DNA of 64,000 nucleotides from Phycomyces blakesleeanus NRRL 1555(-) (lineage: Eukaryota > Mucoromycota > Mucoromycetes > Mucorales > Phycomycetaceae): the NCBI RefSeq assembly GCF_001638985.1, contig NW_017265136.1, positions 2,340,269-2,404,268 of the forward strand, read 5' to 3'. Shown here piece after piece: positions 11,035 through 22,274 of the stretch. The position numbers and the translations under genes are program-made. The notes under the pieces were generated by a model. That model worked only from the letters and a program-made list of their open reading frames with translations, was not told where the DNA came from and did no database searches. Numbering within the stretch: the stretch's first letter is position 1; each line of letters opens with the position of its first letter.

Positions 11035-14000
11035 TTATTTGCGTATGCGTTTGCTAAAGCGTGTAGGTTCTTGTGTTGGATGTGTACGCTTGTTATGTAT
11101 AATTGTAGATTTATTGGTGGGTTTTTCTGGACCTCGTCTTTGCCAATATTTGTCAATTATGCTCAGATCGTTGAAATTGCTTGTGGGCTCCCAAGTGTCT
11201 TGATCTGGTGCATAGTTTTTCCAGCGCACTCTGTAAAGATAGTCGCCTTTTTCTTGACGATGATCAATGATGGCCTGTATCTCGTAAAAGCTATCTGGAG
11301 ATATAACAGTATCTTGTGAGATCAGCTTTATCTGCGAAGGTGGGATGTTTCGTGATAGAAGTGCTCCCGTTTCGTCTTGCAAAATGTAGCTGCCTCCCTT
11401 TGTTCTGCCCTTGACTGTGAATGGTCCTTCATATCTTGGGTCCGTCTTAGACTTTCTTAATATGTTCTTTATCATCACGTTGCTGTCGTTCGGGAACTCC
11501 ATTATTATTTTATGGTCTTTGTCGTGTTTTCCTTTATCAGCAGCTTGTGTAGCTTTGATGCGTTCGCAGATTGCTGGGAATACGACAGTCTCCATTTGTT
11601 CAATTCTTTTTTTCATATCTGGTAGACTGTTAGGAGCGTTGTGCGTGCTCTCTGTTTTTCTGTAATCAGCAAAATCGTTTGGTTGTCTTGCAAACATTAG
11701 AGTGAATGGGTGTGTGCCATGTAGCTTAGCATGTTTGCTATTTATGGCTAGCTGTGTGCTTGGGATGTATATGTCCCAGTCTCGCTTTGCTCCCTGTGTT
11801 CTCTTGTTGATGACTTCCTTGGCTGTGTGTACCCATTTTTCAGCAACTCCATTTGCTCGCGGATGATAGGGTGTTACAAGCCGATGATCAATTCCTGCTG
11901 TATTTGTGAAAGTCTTGACGAGTTCGTTGACAAACTCAGTACCATTATCTGACTGTAAAACCTTGGGTAGGCCGAAGTCGCAAAAGATTTGAATGAGTTG
12001 TTTTGCAATTGTTAAAGATGTCTTATCTGGAATTGCGCGGAGTATGCAGAATCGGGAAAAGATGTCAACCATTACTAGCATGTAATGATTGCCGTTGTGC
12101 GAGGTGGTGTATGGGCCAGCTAAGTCTATGGCCCAGTGTTCACCTGGTTGACTGGCTGTAATAGGCTTCAGCGGATGATAGCCGTGTTTTGAGACATTGA
12201 ACCGTTGGCAATTCAAGCAGCGCTTTACTGTTTCTGTTGCCTCTTGCTTGAGATTAGTCCAGTGTAGTCCATCACTATGTATAGCGTTGACAATAGCGTC
12301 TGTACCAAAGTGGCCGAGTAGATGTGCTTGGTTGAGTAGATGCTGTCTGTCTTTGATAGGTGGTGTTATCATATCCCCTGTGTTGTGCATGCGTTGGATA
12401 GCATGTGTATTTTGTGTGTTCTTTATTCGATGATTTGTAGAGATTTCTACATTTTACCCTCCCCCAGCGGTTTTTCCGAGGTGAAAAGGCGCGATAAAAC
12501 ATCTGGCAATATATTGTCAATGCCAGGGCGGTGGACTATGTCATAAGTATAGTCGCAGAGTACATCAAGCCAGTTTATCATCATAGGGTTGGCAATTTCT
12601 TGCGTGTGAAGGTACGTGAGAGCCTTGTGATCCGTGTACAACGTGAACTTGTTACCTCACAAGAACTTATGGAATTTAGTCAAAGCATAAACGATGCCCA
12701 AAAGTTCACGTTTGGTGACAGGATAGTTGCGTTCAGATTTGGAAAGTGACCGTGCCATAAAACCAATGTAGCGATATTGGTTGTCTATGATCTGATAGAG
12801 CACGGCGCCAATACCTGTGTTGGAGGCGTCTGTGGCAACCAGAAATGGTTGGGTTGTGTCAGGGTGGCTTAGGACTGGTGCGTGTGTAAGTGCAATTTTG
12901 AGCTTGGAAAAAGCTTGCGTTTGTTCTTCTGTCCATAACCCGTGTAGTGAGTCAGCATTGCGTAGTTTGTCCAGAGGAGAAGACAGTTGCGACAAGTTGG
13001 GAATGTGCTCACGAAAATAGTTGACGAGACCCATGAAGCGTTGAATGTCTTTGCCAGACTTGGGTTGTGGCCACATGGTAGCATTGTGAACCTTGCGAGC
13101 ATCAAGATCAATACCTCTAGTGCTTACAGTAAAACCCAGTAACGATACAGAAGTTTGTGCAAAGTGACATTTCTGCGGATTGAGAATGAGATTGACATCC
13201 GTGAGCTTTTGAATAGCCGTTTGGACGTGTTTAACATGGTCAGACATGTTAGTGGAAAAAACTACAATGTCGTCGACAAATGCAGTGACATATGGAGTAT
13301 CGTGATAAATCAAATTGACTACTCGCTGAAACTTGGACGACAATGGCTTGAGACCAAAGGGACATCCTCGAAACATATACTGATTGCCTTCAAACGTGAA
13401 TGTAGTCTTGTGTCTATCATCTTCATGAATTTTGAATCAATGAAAGGCACTCTTGAGGTCTAGCGTAGTGAAGATTGTTGCACCCCGTAGCCTGTGAAAG
13501 AGTTCAGAGATGAGTGGCAAAGGGAATCTGTCGTCAGGTAGCAGAGTGTTGATGGCTCTGGGATCTAAGCAAGGACGCTTGCCTGTGGGATTACCAAACT
13601 CATCTTTTTTAGGAGCGAATGTAAGTGGGCTGTTCCACTTAGTATTGACGGGTGCCCTTTGTATGGTGCCATCAGTAAGCCATTGGTTTATATGTTTGGC
13701 CATCAGTGGAACAAGTTGTAAAGCAATAGGATATTGTCGTCTATAGACTACTTGACCTGGGGGCGTTGGTAGTCGTACAATAGATTCCTTAACTGTACAA
13801 AATGAAGTGATGGGTATGGCTTCATTGGCTTTAATAAAGGGTAGTAGAGCCTTCATGAATTGAGAATGTTCAGTGGGTGTACCAGCTGGTGAATTATTGG
13901 GCTTTTCTATTTCAGCTATGGGTGTAGGGGTCTGAGGTGTATTAGAACCGTACCAACTCTCTGCTAGTCCCAGTAAATGAATACCAAGGCTTGGCATTAA

Positions 14001-15668
14001 ATCTGTACCAATACTAACATCTATATTCTCAGCGAGATCCAAAACTTCAAAAGAATGTGTAATGTGTTTGTTGTTATAAAAAACTTTTATTGGTTTTGTT
14101 ACTCCTAGTCTATGAGCTATAGCGTTACTAGTGGCCAACACGATTTTCCCTTTGCGAGGAATTATTGACCACCCAAACTTGCTACAGAGCTTGGTGTTGA
14201 CAGAGCTGATGGTGGCCCCGGTGTCTACCAGTGCCCATAGTTTTTCCTCTTCTAAAGAAATAGGAACGAGATAGGAGTGAGTAGACCGTTTACTGAGATC
14301 TACGTGAGTGCCCGTGTACTTACATGGGGAGCACTGTTCAAAGTCCATGTGCATGGACTGATCATCCTCAGATGTGCTGACATCTGAGGGAGAACTGTCG
14401 TCAGAGACAGTGTGGGCAGAACGGACGGCGAAGTGGGGAGCAGAGCCCCTGGGAGAGCCAGACGCAGAACTGGAAGAGCTGGAGGAACCAGCGACGGAAG
14501 AACAGCGATGTTTGTGGGACCAAACTTCACCGCACCAACGGCAAGGAGCAGAACCAACGTACTTGTTGATGTAGGGGGCTTTTTCAACCCGATTGCCCCC
14601 TTTTGCTGCCAGTGCGTTCTTGAGGATGCGGCAGTCTTCGGAGTCATGGCTGCCCTTGCCATGGAGCGAGCACCTCTTGCTGGAAGAGCGCTCACGGCTC
14701 TGTGTGGCTTCACGGGGAGAACCAGGGGAGCGGGCAGAAGAGGTGGCAGCAGACATGCAGGTCGTCTGTTCTGGGCTGAGATGGCGGCCTTTGGGCACAG
14801 GGTCGTTATGCAAGCTCATCAGAAAGACCTTGCTATAGATGGACCGGGCCAGGGAAGCAGCCTTGTCAATGGTGTCCCGTTTTTCCCTGGGCATGTTGAC
14901 TTGTAGCAAGGAGACTTGTCTTGCCAGCTCGGGCAGAAGTGTGGCAGTGTATGCAATGGCTGCCTGCATGTTGTCTGCCACGTCAGCTTCCCGACGAACC
15001 CTTTGGTAACGGTCCGTGTAGTTGCTGACGGTTTCTGTAGGGCTCATTCTCATGAGCATCAGCTCATGTGTGAGCTGTACTTGACGCTCAAGGTCGTTGA
15101 TTCCATATACCTTGATAAAGGCGTTGCGGACAAAGGACCAGGGAAGCTCGGGGGAACTACGAAGGTAGTTGTCATACCAGGAACGCTGTTCTCTTGACAG
15201 AACAATGGGGAGTAGACGGTGCCAGTCCACATTAAGGTCCAGACTGTATGAGTGGAGCACATCCTCGAATTTGTCCAGACACTCTTCAATGGACGAGTAG
15301 ACCTTCTGGGTGTTGTCCCACTCGTTTCCTTGCCACTGAAGAACTGGTAGCTCGCGAGGTACAACACGGGATTGGGGAGCAACTTGCTCAGCGCGGGCAG
15401 GACCAGAACGAAGCAAATGGGTATGTGCTGACATGAGGATAGCCAGATCGCCTTCTGTGGCCGCAATTGTCAGCCTTATTTGATTCTTGGTGTCCTCAGG
15501 CTGGTTTTGTTCGATGGCATCGGCTAGGGCGATGGAAGCAGCAGCCAGGAGATCCCTAAGTCTGGTAATAGCCAACATGGACTTGTTGGCCTGTTCATTG
15601 CTTGCGATTTCACTTGTGTTGAGGCTGCCCTGAACACTGGGGGCGGGAGACTGGTTTTCGGAAGACAT
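11035..15668 (-). pseudogene. gag-pol polyprotein of the chromovirus (two nonsense codons and one frame change)
   Basis: ATG at 15668 starts gag. In order: a retrotransposon gag region (WDNTQK...WYDNYLRSS), Cys/His-rich segments (CSLHGKGSHDSEDC, PCRWCGEVWSHKHRC), an aspartic protease motif (LWALVDTGATISS), reverse transcriptase with LDLKSAFH and the active site AFVDDIVVFS, RNase H (ATDASNTGIGAVLY), an HHCC integrase with the DDE residues in WAIDLAGPY, LQSDNGTEFVN and YHPRANGVAEKW, and a chromodomain (YRVRWKNYAPDQDTWEP). TGA codons interrupt RT after DLKSAFH (13437-13439) and RNase H after KFHKFL (12657-12659). The frame then shifts by -1 near 12450. The integrase and chromodomain frame (12390-11035) is itself open. 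Chromodomains of this clade usually direct insertion to methylated-histone chromatin. Confidence 0.9.
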
Positions 15669-15701
15669 GTTTTGATTGTGATAAGAGTTCACCGTAAAAA
15701 A

Positions 15702-16092
15702 TGTTATATTTTTAGAAAAGAAAGAAAAACAAACTGCAGACGAGAAGTACGGTGAGACTTTGTTTATTGATGAAAAGAGAGATGATCTTCTATTGCTATT
15801 TGCTATGTGAGTTTATATAGACATTGCGTGTGTATTTAGGATAATGATATGAGTATATCATGTGATGTCTGTTTTCTTATATCATAGATAATATATTGTT
15901 AAGTTATTACCCACGCTCTTGTTTGAGTGATTAGTGATGTTGACTAAGGTGTGTGACCTTGTTATCGGTATATTCTTTATTTAATGATAGTGTGAGAAAT
16001 AATGTATAATTGATACTGGTCGCTTATTCAATATGTCTTTGTCTTATTGTCTGTGCGCTCTATTTGAATCTATGATTATGTTGGATACAACA
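15702..16092 (-). promoter_or_regulatory. 5' LTR of the chromovirus (promoter)
   Basis: On the minus strand a TATA-like CTATATAAACTC lies in the LTR at about 15807-15818, placing transcription start in the following tens of bases. AATAAAG occurs farther upstream in the same LTR. The minus-strand LTR ends next to TTTTTTACGGTGAACT, and TACGGTGA there is complementary to TCACCGTA inside the LTR. Confidence 0.7.
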
Positions 16093-16772
16093 CAGCTAAC
16101 ACTTTTCTAATTTCATAGAACAATCATTTACAAGCAAGCAACACACAACTGGGCTTTTCTCTGGGAGATATTGTTTGGAGAATACTTGTTTTATCAGAAC
16201 ATTGGCCATTTCAAATTGTATGAAGGATAGAACACTAGCCAGAATGTTCCTGAATATTAAATATAACCACTGTACTATAAACCTAAGAATATTCTTTTCT
16301 TTCTAATAAAAACAAAATAAACCAATAATTATTATAAATAAATTAAAGATTGGAGAAGTGTATGGAAGCAAACAGTATAAGAAGAAGTCTCTAAGATTGG
16401 ATAAAATAAATTCAAATACAACAAAACCCTGTAAAAACTGGCATATCCATAAATTAAACAATGTAAAAACTGGCATATCCGTATAATCGATCTTTCATTT
16501 ATCGTTCTTTTAATCGGAAAGCAGTAGGATATATTACAACAAAACGTAATTCTGAGTTGCTGTTTTAGTGCATGTGGTAAAAACCCATATACAGAAAATG
16601 CAAACACATCCTACTATCCTGCTGTTCTGACCTTTTCCTATGTTCGAAAGTTGGTCTTACCACCTATGAGTAAGCCAGCTTCATACACTTGTAAAAACTA
16701 TCTGATCACATCGTAAAACCTGGTCTTTTCACATAATTAATTACAGTTTTACACATAAGAAAACCGCACCTC
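16093..16772. repeat. Right subterminal region of element B with short repeats
   Basis: Starts with the right CAGCT duplication. The motif TGTAAAAACTGGCATATCC occurs twice (about 16430 and 16466), with weaker versions (GTAAAAACCCATA, TGTAAAAACTATCTG, CGTAAAACCTGGTC) up to the end. Such arrays in CACTA elements bind the element's own proteins. No gene is seen here. A 91-codon minus-strand open frame at 16332-16607 looks like chance. Confidence 0.5.
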
Positions 16773-16782
16773 TTTTCCAGTG
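16773..16782 (-). repeat. Right terminal repeat of element B
   Basis: TTTTCCAGTG, the inverse of CACTGGAAAA. The following ATACATTGG... is sequence of element A. Confidence 0.5.
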
Positions 16783-17488
16783 ATACATTGGTAGCTTCAT
16801 ACAATCTTTTGTCAAACATCTTCCCCAGTTCGCAATTGACTTTCTAAATCGCATTTCAAATAGTCAAGATCAATTAGCAGCATTGCATCCATCTTCTACT
16901 GCCAGTACCTTTTCTCTGTCTGACTTTGTTGAATATTCATTAAACCCTTGTTATTCTGCTTTGGGTTGTGAGCCATTGCCCCCTTCAGTGTTTCCGATTA
17001 AACTCGACCAAAGGATTATAATGTGCAAGAGACATTATGAATGTTTACTGGAGTTTTACAGACACGCGTATGGCAGTCGCAATCATTTTGACCATTATTC
17101 AAACTGCGAATCTAACCAGATTTTTGTCAATAACCGAATTGAGAAAATGACACAGATATTTCTTCTTGGACAGGAATACTCTTCTGGATCTTATTTCCGC
17201 GCCTATTATCTTGAGAATAACAGTGAAGATAAAGCAGCGTTTCCTGGCCATATACTGTATTTATTTCAACATTTGATAACCATCAACAAAACTGTCATCA
17301 CCCATACTTTTGCATTTGTTGAGTGGTACTCTAGTTATTCTTCAGGGAGTTACCAGCCAATGTTAAATGAAGGCATTGAGCTCTGGAATGAACCTTCTTC
17401 TGTACTTAATTATGAATATATTATTCCAGTACATTGTTTATATTCACTAATTGCAATTACTAAATATAGGTTTACTATAACTAGTTAA
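16783..17488 (+). pseudogene. tnp2-family transposase of element A, C-terminal part
   Basis: From about 16802 the frame is open to a TAA at 17486-17488. It encodes QSFVKHLPQFAIDFLNR, then LPPSVFPIKL, THTFAFVEWY and IIPVHCLYSLIAI. These align in order with the C-terminal domain of element B's transposase (FMKKFIEDVY, LSPSAFPLSL, HTFAFIKWY, VLPVHRIMLEVA). About 50 residues expected between TPNMH and FVKH are missing, so there is also a deletion. Together with 2246-4517 it makes one gene split by element B. It cannot encode a working transposase. Confidence 0.7.
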
Positions 17489-17600
17489 TTTAAATATTTA
17501 GTAATCCTTTTACCCCAAAAAATAGAAGCTTAAATAATATTAATAAAATACCACTTTGCACTCTTTTATCAATTTATTACAAAATATTTGATTTATTGTC

Positions 17601-18836
17601 TTATTGTTTCTTTGACCATGATGGTAGCTTGTTTGCCTTGGTCTTGCTAAGCTGCTTATCTCTTATTCCTTTAAATTTATGCTCAAACAGCCGGGTATTA
17701 TTTTTCTTATCATGAGCTGCCTCATAATCCACATCAAGTTCATCAACAAACCTATCTCCCTATATGTCAATTTAAGTATTATTACACATCATCCAAAAAA
17801 ATAGTTTTTTGTACTATACCTCTTTGCTTCTCCAGCTTGGGTGGAATCTCCAAAAAAAATGCTTTTCTGAGAACGAATCCTGTTCTTCTTCATCTCTTTC
17901 GTCATCACTCTCAAGGTCTGACATGTAATCAGCATGGAAAATACTGTCAACATTCTCTCCAAAGCTGTTCACAAAGTGTGCCCGATTGGCTTTCAAGACA
18001 GATTGTCTTCTTTCACATGACTATATATAAATATATAATATTTCTAATTTAATATCACATCTAGTATATTGTGTGAGTGTGTTTTTTATCTTTACACATC
18101 GCTGACAAAGACAGGCCCGTCGATTCTCTTCCTGCTTTTTTTCTCCTGTTTTTTTTTCTTGCAACTTTCTGTTGCCAATGTGCCGCACAATCTTAGTTCA
18201 AAGAGTTGGCAAGTCTACCTTTTTCCCCTCTTCTTGATGACGAAGGTAATCAGTAACAGACTTCAGAACGAGTCTGTTTCCCTCACTGTTTTTATTTTCA
18301 TTGGTATTATATTAGTCATACAATTTCTTTTCACTCAAATAATTGCGCAACAATTGCTATAATATAAATGTATATTAAATTCTATCTACATAAAAACATA
18401 TTATGATTACTTACATCCAATGTTGGTTGATGTCCAGGCAACATGTCTTGCTCAACTGTATTACTAGCAGTGGCTTCGGCTTTCTCAGAAGATGTGTTCT
18501 TCAAAACAGTGTTTAAGACACTATTCATGGTGTCAAGTTTCTCGTACACATCATGGATGTTACGAGTTCTACCTGACAAATCACTTTCAAGATTCAACCG
18601 AGCTTTCTTTGGTGCTAGTGGTCTTTGATTGCTCACTGTTCCCTGTGAGTGTTGCAACATTATTGTCCTTATATCATTGGTATTTCTTGGTGGGCTTTTT
18701 TTTTTGATTTTTATAAAAAACGAAAATAAAATTAATATAAGAAAATTGAAGACTGCCTGGTTTTAATCTACCTTCCCACAGAAGGTTTTTCACCAAAAGC
18801 ATTGTTAACTGAATTGTTATTGAGATTTCTTGACAT
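17601..18836 (-). CDS. Accessory protein gene of element A (PSWRS-motif family)
   Basis: ATG at 18836 opens a short exon (MSRNLNNNSVNNAFGEKPS) ending at 18772. The next exon, beginning NTNDIRTIMLQHSQGTVSN, carries LDTMNSVLNTVLKNTSSE. After an intron-rich stretch come an acidic exon (MSDLESDDERDEEEQDSFSE) and FHPSWRSKE, then a last exon ending in TAA at 17601-17603 (KANKLPSWSKKQ). Gene order, orientation and the PSWRS[KD]E block match the accessory gene of element B, but the SVAP repeat is absent. No inactivating change was recognised, though exon limits around 18010-18410 are uncertain. The function is unknown, and a role in binding element ends is only inferred from CACTA biology. Confidence 0.5.
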
Positions 18837-20618
18837 TGTGAATAATAAGAATAGCTTGTTTTTTTTAAATCCAAAGGGTCTATTTATATTATGTTTAATT
18901 TGGACTTTAAGTTTTATTCTTTCTCAGAGAACACCATGATCTATTACGTAACAAGAACAGCTTTGAATGTTTTCACTCTTGTTGTGAGTATTTTATGTGT
19001 TTCTTTAATTTAATTTTTAATCCATGTTTTATTCTTATATTATGTATTAGTACTTGAATAATATGATTTTATACTATACTCCGGTTTTCATATGTATTAG
19101 CTGCTGGCATAGTGCAACTGCGTTGTCATTCAATTCTAAGTAACAGACAAAAATTATTTTTTGATTTATTTATTTTTAAAAAAAAACCTCAAATTCATAT
19201 TTAGTAGAATAACCGCGCCCCTCTTTTTTATTTTCTCTTTCTTTAACCTGCTCTTCTCGTTTTGTCTCTTTTTACATGTCTTGGTAAGCTTACTCTTAAG
19301 ATCTCAACTTTTATTAATACTTTTGGTTTTTAGAATCATCTTAATATATATTAGATAAACAATACACTCAACAAGCATTCAAAACAGTACAGATAATAAA
19401 CAATCTCCTAACTAAAATGAAACACCTTGCTGACTAAATATTTTTTATTTTTAAAATGATAGGGCTTCTATCCATTTTGTAATAAAAGATGTTTTGCTCT
19501 TGACACTATATACTTTCTGGTATTTTCAGTCTATGAAAAGGTAATATATATATATAACTCAACTTAAATAATATAACTTATCAATTCTTCTTCTCAGATA
19601 AATATGTCACGCCTTTTTTTCAAGTTATACTGGTTTGTCCCCTTTTGCAAATGCATGTCTATAATATGTAAGTAATTTAAGTGTCTTTACAATCAAAGCA
19701 TACATATTAATAAAGTTATTTATTTTATATCTTGCTTTTTATTTAAAAGAAAATATCAATCAAACAGATTTTTATTCTATCGCAAGGTTTGTTATGAACT
19801 CTCATAAATGATCTAGTAAGTATGTTATTTTATTTTATTTTATAAAGAAACCTGTATTAATACTTCTATATCTTTTTTTGCTCTAAGCTAATGTAGTTCC
19901 AAACAAACGTATTCTCCAAGAAAATATCAAGGATTTCATTTTCAGTTAAAGAAGTGTAAAACCAAAAAAAAAACGCGCCAAATAAATGAAACCAATAAAG
20001 TAGGGAAGTATAGTATAAGTCAGGTCATCCAATGTATTCAAGCCATCCAATAAATGAATGTATAACATGTATACAAGTCGTACTATTCGGATACACACTT
20101 TTAAAGAAGTATTAGTGGTCCATATTAAATAGCTAAATATATATTCCAACTGTTCAAAAATCAATAAAAACCATTTTTTTCATAAGATTCTATTTCAAAT
20201 GTGTCATCTCTTGATAATGTCAACAAGATCTATTTAAGTTTTTTTTTACAATCATTCATTTGAATGCTGGTTCCTGTCAGATTTCAGACTGATTCTAGGT
20301 CGACTTTAGTTAGGTCTATCCAATAATATCATGTAATTAAAGCAAATAAAAAATTTTAAGAGGTAGAGAGTTCAAAGCCAATTTCATAACAAGTAGGGTT
20401 TAGCAATGGTTTGCAGTTATGGGTGAATATATAATCAGAATTACAGACAATTATAACATTTCAAGAAAAGGGTGAATTATAACTCTCAATTAATCTATTG
20501 ATTTTAGTATCTATAATGTCATCATTTGGTTAACTAAATGAACTAATTTTTGTAAAAAATACCAAACTATAATTGAATATAAACCACTGATTTTTAGAGG
20601 ATTTAAACAAAAATTAAG
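18837..20618. other. Right arm of element A with exon-like pieces
   Basis: Exon-like segments bounded by AG and GT occur on the plus strand, for example 18928-18985 (ending CACTCTTGTT before GTGAGT) and after 19100. This matches the position of the small spliced gene of element B, but no product could be assembled. The rest is AT-rich with no gene seen. Confidence 0.3.
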
Positions 20619-20646
20619 CTACTTAAATCGGTTGTCTTTTGCAGTG
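20619..20646 (-). repeat. Right terminal inverted repeat of element A
   Basis: Ends CGGTTGTCTTTTGCAGTG, the inverted counterpart of 1426-1453. Confidence 0.55.
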
Positions 20647-22274
20647 CACGCTTTTTTAATATGACATCAATTCTCGCTCTTTTTTTTTAATTTTTTTGGA
20701 TATACTTTCTTATTGAAAATAAGTCATATATCATACATTATTATATTCTAATAAAAATCTGTATTTTTTGCGATGCAATAAAAATATTATTGAATCTAAA
20801 TTAGGTGCATCTGTATCAAAAAAATTTTCTTCAAAAAAAATAATTAAATACTACATTTAATATTTAATTTTTTTATTTATTTTTTTCTGCCAAGTCAATC
20901 GAAGCATATATTTTTTAAGACAATTATGCAATTTACTGCCAAATTAATAAATCTTTGAGTTTGTATTTGTGTTTATTTAATATAATCAGAAAAAAATGCA
21001 AATTCATATCTCAAGAAAAAAATTATTGAAAAACAATGGTGTTTGAAATATTTTTTTAAATTTTATCAAAATTCAAAAAATAAAATTTAACCAAATCCAC
21101 TCTTCTTTTGCTGTGTACCTATATAAATATTTTGTTATGAAAGAAGAAATAGATAAAGCTATAATATATAACTACAAGAAAAAATATTAGAAAGAAGTAT
21201 ATTATAAATAAAAGGTAAAACTATTCTGTTAATAATTTTGGTAAAGTAGTATTTGAGAGGAAGCATCATATTTAGTATACAGAAATAAAAATAAAAAGAA
21301 GAGAGAGAAAACAATTGTAGGAAAAAATATAAGAAAAAAGATTTTGATTTTCAGAAAATCAGTTTTTGAAGAAAGGCAATTTTATGAAAATGAAAAAAAG
21401 AAATTAAAGCTAAAATTAAAATTTTGAAAAAAAATTAAAAATGTGTTTTCAAAAGAATGTCTGAACTTGATAAAATATGGTTTTTTGATAGTGACTAATA
21501 GCATAACTACAACATATGTTGTAAGTGACATGTGATGTGTTTGTTTGTTGTGGATTATAACAGTATCACTTGGCAAATAAATATAATGTGAATTACAAAA
21601 TACAAGAAGAAGAATACAATAATAATGAAAAAAATGGGTAATTTGACATGTAAGAATTGGTGACAGACAGGTAGAAAAAATAGAAAGAAGATTAAAATGG
21701 AAATTGTGACAACAACAACGTCTAAGAAAGACAGAAAAGGGAAAACAGAGAAACAAAATATATTAAAATCAACAGACAACACTCCAAAGAACAAGGACAC
21801 TGTGTATAAATGAAAAATAATGATAATAATGGACAAAAATAAATAAGATCAAAGATAGAATGATGATTTTATTGATTGAAAAGATTGTTCCTTTTATAAA
21901 TAAAAATGTTTGGTTAAAACAAGTTTTTGAGGAAAAGAAAAGAAAGTCAAGTGAAAATTTTTACTACATGTAACTGGTGTTAATAGTAAAAGTAGAATAG
22001 AAAATTATAGAGAGAGTAAAATAAAAGTATAGTAAAAATATAATAATTGAATAAAGATAAAATAAAAATATAGTGAGGTAAAATAGAAGTAAAGTAATAA
22101 TATAATAACAATATAGTAAAGTAAAGTAAAAAAATATAATAATAGTATAATAATGGAATCTAATAAAATGTAATAAAAAATAGTGTAAAATAAATGTCGG
22201 CGATAAAGAAGTGTATAAATTAGGGGAAAGAGATATAATGTTTTTAGTGGGTGACAGGTGTTTCTGAGGTGACG
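20647..22274. other. AT-rich intergenic DNA, no gene seen
   Basis: Very AT-rich with long A and T runs. Open frames here (for example on the minus strand at 21382-22385) are low-complexity Phe/Leu/Ile strings without recognisable domains. Confidence 0.5.

Larger units (their letters stand above)
10569..16092 (-). mobile_element. Ty3/gypsy chromovirus, full length, recent, with broken coding region
   Basis: Two 391-bp LTRs (10569-10959 and 15702-16092) bracket a gag-protease-RT-RNaseH-integrase-chromodomain coding region read on the minus strand. Both LTRs run TG..CA and differ at only two positions seen by eye. The flanks are a perfect CAGCT duplication. A purine tract lies just inside the 3' LTR at 10961-10973. 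No usual tRNA-complementary primer site starting TGG follows the 5' LTR. Low LTR divergence implies recent insertion, although the reading frame already has two stops and a frame change. Confidence 0.95.
4518..16782. mobile_element. Inner tnp2/CACTA-like element B, carrying a chromovirus
   Basis: The left end is CACTAGAAAA at 4518. The right end, read inward from 16782, is CACTGGAAAA, matching at 9 of 10 positions. The element lies exactly where the transposase of element A breaks off and resumes. It contains an open tnp2 transposase (4791-7906), a convergent accessory gene (8038-9463), a small spliced gene (9933-10248 and on) and a Ty3/gypsy insertion (10569-16092). Without the retrotransposon it is about 6.7 kb. 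The right arm has repeated TGTAAAAACTGGCATATCC motifs. The flanking 3 bp (GAA on the left, ATA on the right) do not match, so a target duplication is not proven. Confidence 0.65.
1426..20646. mobile_element. Outer tnp2/CACTA-like element A, interrupted by element B
   Basis: The left end starts CACTGTAAAAGAC at 1426. The right end, read inward from 20646, starts CACTGCAAAAGAC. Over 28 bases the two ends match at 21 positions, 12 of the first 13. Between them lie the two halves of one tnp2 transposase gene (2246-4517 and 16783-17488), a convergent accessory gene (17601-18836) and small exon-like pieces. Removing inner element B leaves about 7.0 kb, close to B without its retrotransposon (about 6.7 kb). 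No matching target duplication was found at the ends, which weakens the call. The nesting is inferred from continuity of the split transposase. Confidence 0.6.

Noticed and set aside
11029..11665. Plus-strand open frames opposite the integrase gene
   Set aside because: Antisense shadows of the retrotransposon coding region.
12390..12466. Programmed -1 frameshift between RT/RNase H and integrase in the chromovirus
   Set aside because: No standard slippery heptamer is seen, and a stop lies at the junction. A simple indel is more likely in an element with other damage.
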